NCBI GenBank assembly: GCA_029532415.1
Contig: JAQOTA010000047.1
Span: 186,001-250,000 of the forward strand
Direction: 5' to 3'
Source of the DNA: Marasmius tenuissimus
Lineage: Eukaryota; Basidiomycota; Agaricomycetes; Agaricales; Marasmiaceae
Length of the DNA stretch: 64,000 nucleotides
In this document: positions 35,608 through 48,188 of the stretch, piece by piece
Numbering within the stretch: position 1 is the first letter of the stretch
Layout of the letters: every line of letters starts with the position of its first letter
Notes under the pieces: model-generated
Seen by the model: the letters and a program-made list of their open reading frames with translations, nothing else
The model's database searches: none
What the model was told of the DNA's origin: nothing
Position numbers and translations under genes: made by a program

Positions 35608-37559
35608 ATGGCTCAGGTATGTGACCGATCCTCATTTTTGCGCCAAGGTCTCTTACATCTCTCTAGACTACCTTCTCATGTGAGCAGATCGTGGCTGGCC
35701 TAGCAAATTTCAGAGTAGAAATGAACGTTGCCTCCCTCTGCAACGAATGTCATCACTCTTGGATCTCGCCCGTTATTCCAATTCCAAGTCGACGTACCCT
35801 TCAGTCTGATTATGTGCCATCTACCTCAGAACTCGCGCAAATTTTGTCAGAGCTGCGCGAGGAAGAGGAAGAACTGGAGGCGTTCGATGAAGAGATTGGC
35901 CGTCTCGAGGATGCTCTCTATCGAATGCGGAGCGCGAGGAAATGGTTGGTGCATCGCATGAACCAAAGAAAATCCGCTGTCTCTGTACTTCGGAGGGTTC
36001 CTGTCGAGGTCTGGGAGATGATATTCAAATGTGCAGGCTCACTGACCGAGTACGCATTGGATTTTGCGGAAAGTGAACGTTGGAAGCCTTTGTCACTACC
36101 CCACGCACTCTCGTGGGTTTGCAAGGACTGGAAAAGGATGGTCGACTTCATTCCCGCAGTTTGGGCGTCCATTCGGATCTCACAACTTCCCACTGTGGAA
36201 GCCGACCTCCGTCCTGTCCTCGAGGAATACCTGTCAAAATCGTCCGGGCGTCCCTTGAAAATATCCCTTCTCGAACACGGTCCTTCACACTACAACTCCA
36301 TATACTACCGAGAGCCATCCCGCTCTAAAAAGCATCTCAGCCCTCTCCAGAAGGAGGTGTTCCTACTCCTGATGAAGGGGTCTGCGACACGATGCGAAGA
36401 GCTTGAGCTTCACCTCAACTACTTCGATGTCTCCGCGCCTCCCAAAGATCTCGCGTTTCCAATCTTACGCTCTCTCACAACGGACGTAGCTACGCACCCA
36501 AGCAACAAAATGTATTCGTGGTTGTCCCAGGTCCTCGAACAGGCACCTCACCTTGTTTTCCTGTCAACCCAGACGTTACCCTTCTTCCACAATTTTTCTC
36601 ACCGGCACAACCTGAGACGCCTGGAGATTCACAATGCCCAGGAAGTGTCCTTCAGCCTCCCGGCGTTGCTTCGCGATTGCGACACTTTGGAGTCATTGAC
36701 AGTCAAAAGGATCACCTTGTTATCCCGCAACGACTTCGACATGTCGGACATCTACTTGTCGCACCTCAGAACTTTACACCTGACCGTTCTCGAGGATCCT
36801 TCCAACATGGCCCGCCTCTTCGACCGCTTAAGAGCTACCTCGCTCACAGACCTAAGCCTCATCTTCCATTGTCAGTTCGATGATCCCGATGACATGGACT
36901 TTGACAACGAACTCCCGATCTCTTGGCCTCAGTCGTCGTTTGTCCAAATGTTGAAACGACACTCAAGGACGCTCACCAGGCTTGAGTTGGAAATCAATAG
37001 GGTCGACGACCAACCAATGTCGGACGAGTTCAAGCTGGCGGAAATCGCTCAGGCTGTACCGCGTTTAACATACCTGAAGCTCGGACTGGATGTATTGGAG
37101 AGGAGGGACCTCGAGCTGGCCGCCCAGAGTATATCTGCGCTTATGTATCAGCATCCAGGTCTACTGCCAAAGCTGGAGGAGGCGGTCATATACTTCCAAG
37201 ATTCCTGCGGGTTCGTCAAAAAGGACGCCGAGAGGGTCGCGAATCAACTATTGCAGGTGGCAGAATCGAGGACGAGGGAAAGCTCAGTGGCTGTGGACGA
37301 CGTAACAACTTTGGCGACTATGTGCGTAGCTTTGGGTGACATGGCCAGTGACGGCGGTTTTGACACGGACTCGGAGGGGTGGCCCGATTTTGATGAAGAG
37401 GGAAACGTTCGAGAGGAGTCATGGAGTGCCTTAGTTAGTAGTCGGGCTATGGAAGAAAGAGCAAGAGCTTTGGAGAGAGTAGGGACCTGGTGCTTCTTCG
37501 GCAAGTCGAAAGATTTCGAACGCAAGATAGCGGACGATGAGTCGATATATGATTCTTGA
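35608..37559 (+). CDS. F-box protein with N-terminal coiled coil and LRR-like C-terminus, copy 2
   Basis: Likely substrate receptor of an SCF ubiquitin ligase. A 9-nt first exon (35608-35616, Met-Ala-Gln) joins 35667-37559 over a 50-nt intron; 633 aa. The order is a short Cys/His stretch (SLCNECHHSW, about 27-36) and a coiled coil (about 60-110, ILSELREEEEELEAFDEEIG). Then comes the F-box (about 112-155, SVLRRVPVEVWEMIFKCAGS, with LPHALSWVCKDWKRMV), and next irregular Leu-rich repeats (HLRTLHLTVLEDPS, VPRLTYLKLGLDV). The coiled coil followed by R-x-[VL]-P-x-E is the usual build of the large mushroom F-box family. The Leu-rich part would choose the substrate, which cannot be guessed. Its frameshifted twin lies 6 kb upstream in the same orientation. 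The tail (FFGKSKDFERKI) is also conserved in the twin (FFGKWKDFESMA). Confidence 0.88.
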
Positions 37560-38247
37560 ATGTACTGCATGTATACGGTAGACACATACCTATCCTGGTT
37601 GAATGAATTGGCCCTCTTCCTATATATCTGGGACCGTTGATATTATCTGTCATGCAGTACAATTTGAATGCTCCTGGAGAGGTTCATTTGAAGTTTAATC
37701 GTCTATACAGATTACGTCGGGAAGGATATGAGTATCAACGATAACAGGAACAAAAATACATCGAGAAGTTTACTGCAATAGATAATGGTATTGCGTCCAC
37801 AGTCAGTCAGCCAGTCGGTAGAAGGGGGTGCATAGGGATTCGAGTATCAATCGCAGGACGCGAGCACACAATCTCGAGCAAAGAAAACACAGAAGCCAGT
37901 AGACGATAAACCAAAACAGAAAGGAACACAACGTTAAGAGATACACATATCTTGGAGAGGATTCGGACGATATCTGAGCCGAGCGAACGCAGGAATGAAA
38001 TAAGTATAAGATACGAGGAGCGAAACCAAAAGTAAGTCAACTCTAATATCCTCCAATCAACCCTTAACAAAGAGTCGAGGTCCACTATATCGGACAACGA
38101 ACCAAAGTGAAGAGGGCCCGGTCGGGCAGGCAGCGGCAGCGAAAAATCGCTTGTACTCGCTGGGCTGTTGCACGAGGAGATTCGGCATTTTTGTCCTCCG
38201 CTGAGCAAGGGCGATATAGCCGACCCTTGGAAAGGAGTTGTCAGCAG
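37560..38247. other. Convergent spacer between F-box gene and YAP1-like gene
   Basis: About 690 bp of 3' flank shared by two convergent genes. It is AT-richer than the surroundings and holds no supported gene. Confidence 0.55.
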
Positions 38248-40323
38248 CTAGTGTTTCCTGGAAAGAGATTCCCGGATATATTGCACTCCTGCCGGTTCTA
38301 TCACAACCTTGGAACCATCACATCTCGCTTTGCTCGAGAACTCGGAGCACAGCTTCGTGATGTCAGTATCCTGGGGAAAAAATGATATATCAGCCTGGCG
38401 AACATTGACGAGCCAACATTCAGCTTACCTTAAAGTTAGGATCCGTCGTTATACTGCGCCAAGCAGTGAGCACTTCGATGTTCGTGTCACTCTTCTCCGT
38501 TATTGGCAAACCAGTGCTCTCTTTGTGACAAGTCACCGATTGCAGCAGGCGGCGCTCCGCGTCCGAGCCAACGAACATGGAAGGTTCATTTGCACCTGAC
38601 TCTATAGCTTGTCTACACTCTTCCTCGCTGCCGGAACACTTCTTTGTCATTGGAGAGAGATTAACGAAAGGCGATGCGCCTTCTGCAGCTATTCGTTGGC
38701 GTGCATCTTCCCTTAATCTGGGACAATTTGTATGCTCATCATTCCCAGCCTCAGACTCTGACGACGAGCCATCCCTTGCACTAAATAAACTTGGGTCCGA
38801 TGCATGTGATGCCGGCGATGAGGAGGCGGAAGTCGAAGGTGAACCTGTATTGAAATGGGCAACTGGACTGACTGAGGAGGGCGGGCTTCGTATGAGCGAA
38901 TCAACATCCATGGGCGGCTGAGGGTTGTAGTACCCTCCGAACAGATCGTCTAATGTGCCAGTATCGGAAGTGGTCGCCGGCCAAGGCGCCAGGGAGTTGA
39001 AATCGAAACTGAAAGCGCTCTGTTCGTTGTTGGAGGCCGGAGGGGCAGGGGCGGGAGAAGTGTTTGTCGATACAGATGAGGGAACGGAGGCAGGAGGGGG
39101 GAGTGGCGATTCGAACATCGACGCCAGGGAGAAGTACGTTGGGTTGGTGGAGATAGTGGTGAGATTGGATGGGAGCCAGCCGAGGTGGGTACTGCTGTTG
39201 TCGTTCTTGTCGCTGTTATTATTGGTGTTGCTGTTGGTTTGTGTACCAAACCCAAAGTCCATCTGCATCGCTACGTCCGTGGCTGTCTGTTGTGGGGTTT
39301 CGTCAAGGAGATTAAGGACGTTTGGGTTGAACGCCATCCTTGATGACATATCGAGGGGAGTGAGGTGGTTTGGATCGGGGGAGGAGTAGGCCATTCGAGG
39401 TAGGGAGGAAAACAGCGAGGTATCCGTTAGATACTGCGGGGTTTGAGTGGGCGAAGTTGCAGACTTGGGAACCGTGAACGTGAACGACGAGGACGTGGGC
39501 GTGGACGCAGAAGCAGAGGCCTGTTGTCGCAGAGCCAAGTTTTCTGACTGCAGCCGAGTCAAAAGATCTCTTAGATTCTCGTTCTCGCTCGTGGTTGCCT
39601 CGTTCTTTGCTTCAAGTGCTGCAACTTGCTCCTCCAACTAGAGGGGAATGGTCATTGAGACTGCATGCATCGAAGCACAACAACTCACGTCTCGGACATG
39701 CTTTTCCTTCCGTTCTCGAAATGCTCTTTGAGCTGCCCTGTTTTGCTCCTTGCGCTTCATTAGTCGGGAATCGTCCTGAAATCGAGAATATGTCAGTAGT
39801 GAGAGGGGATATTGCGTGGTTTGATCTTACACCTGTACCACCAGTGGACTTGCGCTTCGTCGCCGATCCTTTCTTTACGGTGGCAGATGAGCCTGGAGTT
39901 GTAGCGAACGCCAGTCGACTTAAGTCAAGTAACGATGACCCCTCAATGACTGAACTCACCAGTATGTTGATTCTTCTGACTTGGACCCTCTTCGAAATCG
40001 TCATCGCTGGCCTTTCTTTTCAGCGCTGACTCCATTGCAGGCTCCTCCGCCTCTTCCGAACCTTGCTTGTTGTTAGGGTTTTTGCTCGTATCGGGCGGGC
40101 GGGGACTCGTATTATCTGAGGACGGCGACATCGTTGGGAGAGTGAACTGAGAGAGACTCTGAGGATTTATGGCATTGTTGTAACCACTAAACAGGGAGTT
40201 ATTCTGAGCTGAACCAGGAAATTGCTTCTGAAGAAGAGCGAGGAAATCGTCGTCAGGAAGCTGGGAAAAGGTTGAGGCTTGGGATAGGTCGAACAAAGGA
40301 GAAGAATTGGAAAACGAGTCCAT
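38248..40323 (-). CDS. AP-1-like bZIP transcription factor (Yap1/Pap1 family)
   Basis: Redox-sensing activator of oxidative-stress genes, controlled by nuclear export. Five exons (40323-39960, 39892-39831, 39775-39689, 39637-38429, 38370-38248) give 614 aa. The basic region sits in one exon (SRLMKRKEQNRAAQRAFRER), containing the family signature N-x-x-A-Q-x-x-F-R. It is followed by a leucine zipper (LEEQVAALEAKNEATTSEN). The middle is Ser/Pro/Asn-rich. Two Cys-rich domains, whose disulfide masks the export signal in Yap1, are visible. The first is near the C-terminal third (CPRLREDARQRIAAEG, then KKCSGSEEECR). The second is in the last exon (KLCSEFSSKARCDG). Extending the gene across the last intron is what recovers this second domain. 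The donor after exon 2 is set at GTAAGA, because the nearby GTGTAA would break the frame into the bZIP. Confidence 0.93.
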
Positions 40324-43300
40324 TGCTGAAATCTGGCAAGGCTTAGAGCAACGATGAATAATGCTTCGGAGCTCAGGCGGGGGAGTCGCGCTCGCTGACG
40401 GAGGCGACGATGACGGTTGGGAGAGAAATCCAGTGGACCCTCGGGATCTTTCTTACTAGTCTTACTCAGCACATCTCAAAAATAATTAATTTAGATAGTG
40501 TCACGTGAATCACGTTTTTGGTCGACGCGCGTCGCGGCAGGACGGCACTGTATGGAACCGGCCAACCGGTTAACACTGCTTTCTCACTGTCAACCCTTAT
40601 TCGTGTTCATTCAACAGCTTCCTGAAGTTTCTCCTGGCTTCCTCTTCCCCAAATCTCAGCCCAAGTCTCTATAGATTCTACTTATGACCGTCAGGTCACG
40701 CGCACTCCGAAAGGTACACGCGAGGCCCCCGCGAATATCTCGCCATCTCAAGACCTCTCAAGACCCTCCGCTGAAGCCGTAACTCAATACCTTCGCCACA
40801 ATCGTGACCTGGCTGGCGCCAACCTGCAGGATGTCCATTTCGCAGTTTCTGGATCTCCATTAATTAGGTTCCTGTGTCGGAAGCGCTGAAGTGACTCGAT
40901 TGCAGGCTGGTGATACCATTCTGGGCAAGCTATCCGTCTTGTATCCGTCCCTCCCGCTTGTATCCGGCTACAGTCCGAGACATCAGCACTGTATTACCAG
41001 AGTCGAATTAGCATTCCCAGCGCTCTCACTTTCTCCTGTGACCTTCCGGTTCGGACGCCCTGTGATATCGGAGGTCTTCTCATGATTCGACTCCCGCCGT
41101 CTCGCGAGGACCCTCAATGACTTCCATAGAGCTCTGGTCCCCCAGGGTATTGATCTCGCTGTCAGGGCAGCCTTTTTAGACGTCTTGTTGCGATCGGAAC
41201 GATCTTCCACAACGCTTTCCGTGCCTACCTGTTTGTACAATCCCGATGTTGCACCGGGGAAAAGTGGGTCGGGGGTTCTCGAGCCTTCGAGGATCTACCT
41301 AATGCATCAAGTACAAACTCAAAGGATCAATGTTTTCGGTAAATCGGATCCCTTGGGCCTAGAGCCATGCGCACTGTTGCCCTTAGGCGGGGCAGACAAA
41401 GTGAAGTTGCTCTCTGTGATCTAGTTTACGTCTCGTTCCTTCGACATACACATTTCGATCAGGCGCAATTCCACTTCATTTACATAGGGGAGTTCTCATT
41501 TCCCTGCTCTTCATCTCGACCCTACGGACCCTACCCGGTGCTGAAAACCCGCATTAGGTATTCAACAGAGAACTTCAAGGAGCCCGTTGCAGACCGTTGC
41601 ATCCCCAGGTGAACTCAATGTTGTCCACACGTAAACCTTCGTGTTAAGAGATTTTCCTGTATAGATAACAATATATAGCAACGAGAAGTTGTGGGGAAAC
41701 GTCCCCGAATGGCTTAAGGTCGGCGGTCATCCTTGGTCCAGCAGCCAGCTCACTGATCGTCTCCCCGTCTCTACCGACATACCCGTAATCTCTGTCCTTG
41801 GCCCGTCTTAACCTCGATTTCAGGGCCAAACATACACACATCCAGGGAAGTTCGACAGGGATCCATGGAGTACTGCACCGTACAAAGACTCCACAAAGCA
41901 AATCAAGCTGATACAAACACGGTTAGTTTATAGTATTCCCGCAGCTTGGAATCGAAACAAGCACTCTGATGAAACTGGAGACGTCACAGCAATCGTGATG
42001 GCCCTAAACCATATAGGCGTACTTGGATACGCAGGCGTCTATCCTCGTCTGCAATGTGCGAAGACAGGGTGATTAGTTTTCGCAATGTCCGTATTCAGGA
42101 AATCTTATTTAGCTATTTGAACAGGAACCAGTGACCACTCCACAGTACTTGGGTGCTACTACCCGCCCGTGAACAACGGGAAAAGACCCACAGGGTACTA
42201 GACGTTAGGTTCAATAACGAACACGAAGTACTTAGATCCTCAAATGTTCGAAGCATCTTTACTACACCTACACCGACCCTCTTGCCAAGGACCCTGCCGA
42301 TAATTCTCCGGACACTAATCCCAGACGGGCTCTAGGCTTTGCGATCTACCGTCGCTATGATACCCTCCAGCATCCTTTCCGGAGATGTTCATTCAGACAA
42401 ACAATCACTCGGACCTTAGTATATAGCTTTGACTTTTCGGGCCTCGGGATCAACACAAGATCAGGGCCCAGCATTTCGACGACGGGAGCTCCCGCCGGTT
42501 TGTGGCACATTTCACAACAATGTAGGTGCTCCGCGGCCAGATGTATACAAGACACGGAACCCAATTTCAACAGCCCTCAGAATAGGTACGGGAACGGATC
42601 TTCAAGCAGCGGAGCTTCTGATGAACTACTAAATTAGGGTGTGAAGGTCAAAGGAGGGAGCTCCCCGCTCCAGATACCAGGTTTTATTAGGTGGGAGAAG
42701 AGTAGGTGAAACTCCGCTGATCGATCGATGGAGGTATAGCGCACCAGGGAGTGCCAGAGCCTATTTTGTGCGTGTCCACAGGTGGACACCGAGATAGAGT
42801 CGGAACTGTACGCCTTCTAAGAATGTACCGGTCGAAAGGTTCAAGTACCAAGATGTAGGCCATGGTCAGTGGTGTTAGAAAGGTGTGGACAAACGATCCG
42901 TGCGTGCATCATTCGATCCCGGTCTCAACGCGTCCGCGCCCGCGTCGCGTAGGTCTTATCTCTCAGGATGCGGATTTCCTGTATCTACTTAGTATGCCTC
43001 TTCCAACAACAACTTATCGATTCAAAGCCAAACTCATTGCAATCTGATAACACACGTCAGGTTCTTGTTCAATCGTACTCGAATGGCGAGAGATAAGTCC
43101 TACCTTCAAGTTTCGAGCTCACCTTTGCGTTTCTTTTCGGCAACTTTTCTGTAAGTAACCGGGGGCAGGCATGGAACTTGGCTACAGTCGTTAGATCCGG
43201 CGTTGTTCCGAATCATGAAACGCTCTCATTCTCGAGCCATTGCCAGAATCTGCAAAGTTGTCAAAGGCGACTCGGGCCGCCACACTAGTGTTCTCAGAAC

Positions 43301-43492
43301 TCAATCTTCCAAGTTCGATCGGCAATAACCGTGATTATATTCCCAGGACCTCCCTTGGTGCCACCTGACAACACATCCACGAGACCCCATCGTCTTTCGA
43401 GACAAGATTACAAGAATTTGTAAGGAAAGGCCCATCTCTACCAGAATCGAATGTCCCAAGAATTACTCAAGCAAGGCTACAGCAACTTTTCC
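40324..43492. other. Gene-poor block upstream of YAP1-like gene
   Basis: About 3.2 kb. An E-box CACGTG lies at 40503-40508 in the YAP1-like promoter. At 40.69-41.1 kb a possible plus-strand relic contains EAVTQYLRHNRDLAGANL, but no start or family could be fixed. The rest (41.2-43.4 kb) shows only short open frames. Confidence 0.45.
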
Positions 43493-45140
43493 TCATACCT
43501 TCCTTCGTTTGCGGTCCCGCTCCGTCATCCCATCGTTCTCCTCGCCCTTTCCAGTGTCGAACGACCTAACCTTCCGTTTTTCGTGAGAACCGGATGGGCC
43601 GTCAAGTTCAATCATCTCGTCTATCTGCATGGTAGCCATGTCATCCAACCTCTTCGCTACTTCACTCAAATCCATCCACGCGGCGCTTTCTCGACCTACA
43701 CTCCCCATGCTAAGTTCCACCTTCCGCTTGAGCATGTGGAGCTCGAAAAACTTTTTTTCTGTGCTACTGCCTTGACTCGATGTGCCATTCGTTGTTGACG
43801 CCGATGTGGTGGAACGTTTTGAGGTCAATTTCGAGGGCTCAGCTTAAGAAATCAGATCATGAGTTGAAATGGATACACGACATTCGGTGAGCACACCGAC
43901 CTTTTTCACGCATTCCCGAGGCCACCTTGACCATCCTTTTCTTGGTCGCAGGCTCGACTTCTCGCTCATCATCGGACTCTACATCGATGACGCCAGCAAC
44001 AGCTGTCGAAGAGTCTGACCCCGACTCGGAAGATTCGCTACCACTATCTCTCTCGTCCCTCGAGCTATCAGTGTCCGAGAATTTGCTTCGACTGCCTCGA
44101 TTTTTTGGTCCCGGAGCGGCATTCTTTCCCTTTTTGGGCTCGTCTCGAGTCGTGTTGGCATTTTGACGTGATTCTATACCCTTTCTTGTCTGGGCGATTG
44201 TACGCGGCGCTTCATCCTCGGAGGATGGCCTGAGATAAGTAAGCGACCCGATCAGAATATCAAGACCTGAATGATAACTTGAGGACACACGTACTTCTTC
44301 AAGACCGAACGGACGGAGGGAACATGGATGCGGGGTTTTGCTGGGATGGAAGACCGCGAGATTGACTCTTGTCCGGCCCATCGAACTTGGGGAGGCCCTT
44401 TTGGCTTCATGGGTTGATCAGACGCTGTACCGCGATGATTTTTGAGATTAGAAGGTGTGGGCGCTTTGAACGCTGGCTAGAGTAGCGGTACATAGAACGA
44501 ATCACCATTGAGTTGCCTCTAAGGGCCGATAATGTTACCTGGAGAAATTTGTGGCGCACCTTTTTGACCGCAGTTTTCATGGCGACGTTGACCGGTTGAG
44601 CAGAGGTAGCCGCTACCTTTTTATGAGCTGTCGCTTTTTCGTTTGCGCTGCTGGGATTTGACCTTTTGAACCAAGCAGCCAGTGCGTCGTAGGTATTCGA
44701 ATTGATATCCAGGGTTCTCATCACTCGGTCTCGCCGCTCATCTTCGACCATGGTGCAGCTTCCTTGTCGAGAGCAGCGACAGGTTTCGCAACGAGGCCAA
44801 TCGGTGTTGTGATCACAGCGGACTTTTCTCTCTGCACAACTGCCGCAGACCTGAAGATGCGCATACAACGCAACTTAGGTGGACAACTCCTGCAATTCCC
44901 ATGAAAATACCTCACCTTGTTCCTATTCAACCTGAGCCATTCTCGTCGCTCCCTCAGCCCGCTGCGTTGACGAAAAGATTGCTCGAATTTCTTCTTCAAC
45001 TCCAAGTTCAAAACGGGTGGCCCCGGCGTGCGAGCAGTCTCAGAGGTGGACTTGTGCGTTTCTGTGTCGCTGACCTCGCTCTCGGGCTCTGAACCTGTCA
45101 CCATTGGATCTTTGAGTCTCGCTGAAGACGAGTTTTGCAT
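43493..45140 (-). CDS. Zn(II)2Cys6 binuclear-cluster protein, putative transcription factor
   Basis: Five exons (45140-44916, 44850-44560, 44476-44295, 44229-43901, 43842-43493) give 458 aa with consistent phases. At about residues 77-108 is CGSCAERKVRC followed by CETC and a final Cys after seven residues. The spacing is C-X2-C-X6-C-X8-C-X2-C-X7-C, a fungal Zn2Cys6 cluster that binds DNA. It is preceded by a basic helix (FRQRSGLRERREW). No fungal-specific transcription factor (middle homology) domain is present. Instead the C-terminal half is disordered, Ser/Asp/Glu-rich (SDSSRDERDSGSESSESGS) with basic patches (TKKRMVK, RDRKRRK). A helical stretch near the end (KKFFELHMLKRKVELSMG) may form a coiled coil. 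Similar small Zn2Cys6 proteins are numerous in Agaricomycetes; targets are unknown. The acceptor of exon 3 at CTAG/CCAGCG is required, because the AG four bases later gives an early stop. Confidence 0.85.
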
Positions 45141-45380
45141 GACAATGACGGCAAGAGGGAGAAAGAGTTCTGGATCTTCTTCCTTCCCGCAGCTAGTTCA
45201 ACCTGATCTGAAAAACTCTAACTCAATCTTCGGCGCTCGATTGCCACCCTCAAAATCAAAAACTCCCAGCGTGTCCCACAAATGCAATCCGAACAACTGA
45301 AAGACGCCCCTGCTTGATGACCTTATAAGTACACTCTGGCCTTTTCACCCACAGGAGCTTCTTTGCCTTCAACCTATAGC

Positions 45381-45929
45381 ATGTCCACGACCGATTCTTC
45401 CTCGACACCCAATCCCACAACTTTACTCCAGTCCTTTCGCGCTCTCGCTATCAGTGAAGGGATAACAAACAGAAAATCGAAAGCATATAAACAGAGACGA
45501 AGGGAGTTTCTCGTCGAGAACGTCCAGGACATATTCATCACTCAGTTCGGTGTGGATGCGGCCAACCTTAATAACTGGAAAAGATTGCTTGCGACAATTG
45601 GGATCGAGGGAAGCAACGAATTTACCAGTATCAAGGAGTGCAAAGAGGTCAGTAGGTCTACCGTCTACGACTCGCGTAAGTCCTTGTCCTGGATGTTAAT
45701 TGACTCAACGGGAACACAGGCATTGAAGGGAAAGTACATCAATATCGTCGACCTTGTAGATGCAGGCAATGCGGGAAAAACTATCACGAAGCCAAACCCC
45801 TTTCCCTCTGCAAAAGCGCTGGCCAGATACATACAGCGGACAGGAAAGGCCTTCCCAAAGAACAAAGCGAAAGCCAACCCTCTACTAGCGCAGTTTTTGA
45901 TTGTCGTCACGGGGCGAGGGCGACGATAG
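45381..45929 (+). CDS. Conserved small basidiomycete protein of unknown function
   Basis: Exons 45381-45647 and 45720-45929 with a 72-nt phase-0 intron; 158 aa. I recognise the overall pattern as one seen in Agaricomycete hypothetical proteins: LLQSFRALAISEGITNRKSK near the start, KQRRREFL, then ALKGKYINIVDLVDA and a C-terminal LLAQFLIVV. It is basic, lacks a signal peptide or membrane span, and looks globular and helical. It stands 240 bp from the Zn2Cys6 gene in divergent orientation. Function unknown. Confidence 0.75.
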   Translation: MSTTDSSSTPNPTTLLQSFRALAISEGITNRKSKAYKQRRREFLVENVQDIFITQFGVDAANLNNWKRLLATIGIEGSNEFTSIKECKEVSRSTVYDSRKSLSWMLIDSTGTQALKGKYINIVDLVDAGNAGKTITKPNPFPSAKALARYIQRTGKAFPKNKAKANPLLAQFLIVVTGRGRR

Positions 45930-46999
45930 GCATTGGCGGTGAGACTGCCTGGCTTCTGAGATTGGGCTAGGCTTTCATTAGGACAGTTACATGATCAGTG
46001 ATATGTCGAGGGCTGAATGACAGAACGTCGAACCTTATTCACGCGACTGAAGATTGATTCAGTTCCCTCCCGCCAGTCGAGCGTCTATGTTCTTACTTGA
46101 GTAAAAGTGAAGTTTTGCTTCCCGTGCCAAATTATGGATTTAGCCGACATCCGAACCCGTTGTTGTTCGTACCCGCGGGTTTTCCGATAGTCTTTCTTCC
46201 CGTTTCGGGATGCGTATTGATACTTTGTACTATGGAAAGGTCAAAGCGGTCGAAACACAAAGCACGCGCAGTAAGCTTAGTCACCTTCATGCCCGAAGAG
46301 AACAATGTCCACCAGAATGACTGAATATCGACGTAGATTTAAACCTTGGTTAAGGGCCTCAGAAACGACAGGTACGCGACTTTGGGCCAACTTGGGAGTT
46401 GCAGGGTCGCAAAGTATACCCAACATCCTGGGGTCCTGATCGCTCGGCGACAAGACAACGACAACATGTGTAGGCTTGAGGCTAGTGAGCGATGTCCTCG
46501 TTGCCATTCAGTCTAGAGGTTGGACGATAATTGTAATGAGAGAAAGAGGTCGAGGCTGTAATCGAGATGGGAACTTGGTTGTTTTGCATCAATCGATGCA
46601 TGGAAAGAAACCATCAGTGTATCGCGATTCGCTCGGCCTGTCAAAAATCGCTCTTAGCCTGAACGGACAAGACTCAAGGCAAAAAGCTGTTTCACTCGGC
46701 CAAAGCCAGCTGGTACCCTCGTTGTCAGTTAACCTGATCCTCTCACTGGGAAGACAATGGCTGGCCTCAGACACAGCCTCTGGCGTTGCAGTTGGTGGTG
46801 AGTTGAAAAGGGAGATGGGCGCTTGGCGGACAATAAGAACATGCCGAGGAAGGCTTTTGATTGTTACATAAGCAGAGATAATAGCCGTAGGCAGCTTTAA
46901 ATAATTACCTCCCTTACGATTGCCTCTCCACTTGCTTGCTCCTCCACTCTGTGATTTTTTCTCTTCCAACTTTCTCCAGGGACTTCCAACTTTGCACCC
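45930..46999. other. Intergenic region
   Basis: About 1.1 kb. Minus-strand frames at 46277-46507 and 46589-46969 lack domains and splice continuity. The last 100 bp is the promoter of the secreted-protein gene. Confidence 0.5.
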
Positions 47000-48188
47000 A
47001 TGCTTCTCCCTTCAAATTCCTTTTTGCTACTACTGTGCCTACCCTCTTTAGTACTTGCTCACGACGAGCGTTCATGGTCAATACGACGGCTCTGGCGACG
47101 AGCATCCCGGAAGACGACAGCTGAGGGTTTCGTTAACCCAAAGGATGATGGTGGTTCATTTTTGACTGTGCGTCACAATATCTTTTCTTTCAGGAATGCA
47201 GCTAATGAAACGTGCATATTTAACAGAAAGTATTCGATGTGTGGCCTGAAGATTTAGGAGAACCTGTGAACATCATAATATCGGCGAATTCTGATGCAGA
47301 CGTTCTTGAGGACCGGGAAACTGGCGGTGGCCTACGCAACTATTATTTGTGCGTCTCTCTTCGGTCCGCAGCCGCTGGACACTCAACGGTAACCATCATC
47401 ACAGGTCGCTAGACTTCTCGGGGGAGTGTTTGGGTCAACATGCAGGAAACAGTCAGCAGGTGAACCTGGGGGATGGACATGGCCTTTGTGAGTCACGCAT
47501 CAGTCAAGTACATTGACAGTATCCTCATCAGTTATATCACAGTGAACGAAACGGCAGTAATAAGATACAACTACGACGACCCCCAGCTCGGTTCTTGTAA
47601 GGAGTCGATCCAAGGAGGGAACCATTTCCGTTACTGGGTGCAGAACGGGCCTAATGCGAATACGTGCGTGTGCTAATCTTTGACCCGTAATGTCTCCTGA
47701 CACACTTGTTCTCCCAGCGGTGCTATATTTATTGCTGCATCGTACGAGAAACCCATAGCTGGTATGTTCCCTCTCCTTGAACTCAGTGCAAAATTTCACA
47801 CCAATTTCAGAGAATCATGCGATTGTCAAGAATGGCTACAACCTCGGACGGTATGTCAATCCTGAAACGTTCCTCTCCCCACTTGGTGGAGTGCCCTTCC
47901 GGTACTGAATATTCATCTCTTTACAGAGACTATATTGTCGGTAATATCACCAATTCGGTAATTCCCACCGCCAACCTCACCAACCAGTCAACATACTCCG
48001 GTGAAACGGCTTATGGTGGCTTCAAGTATTTCACCTCAGTCAAGTACCTCAGTGGTCTCCTCTCGAACACCAGCATCAGCATAAACCACAACGATTCCGT
48101 TCCTGAAGACGGCATGAATGCTGTAGACGGTCTTGTTGCGTTGCTCGAGGTCAAGATAACCGAGCGGCCCCAGAATGACGCTATGTGA
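47000..48188 (+). CDS. Conserved secreted protein of unknown function
   Basis: Seven exons (47000-47167, 47227-47348, 47405-47487, 47543-47663, 47718-47761, 47811-47850, 47927-48188) give 279 aa with every phase matching. It begins with a clear signal peptide (MLLPSNSFLLLLCLPSLVLA, cleavage after about 20). The mature part has a conserved-looking core: SLDFSGECLGQHAGN, YDDPQLGSCKESIQGGNHFR, IFIAASYEKPI and a Tyr/Gly/Thr-rich C-terminus. Several N-glycosylation sequons are present (NET, NIT, NLT, NQS, NTS). Two Cys in the core, CLG and SCK, could pair. The pattern resembles hypothetical secreted proteins common in mushroom genomes. No catalytic motif is visible, so a role in the wall or extracellular space is only a guess. 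Confidence 0.85.

Noticed and set aside
38577..39389. Plus-strand frames opposite the YAP1-like gene
   Set aside because: Shadow of the Ser/Pro-rich middle of the bZIP factor.
40690..41090. Possible plus-strand gene divergent from the YAP1-like gene
   Set aside because: The fragment EAVTQYLRHNRDLAGANL looks protein-like, but no start, second exon or family could be fixed, and frames close quickly.
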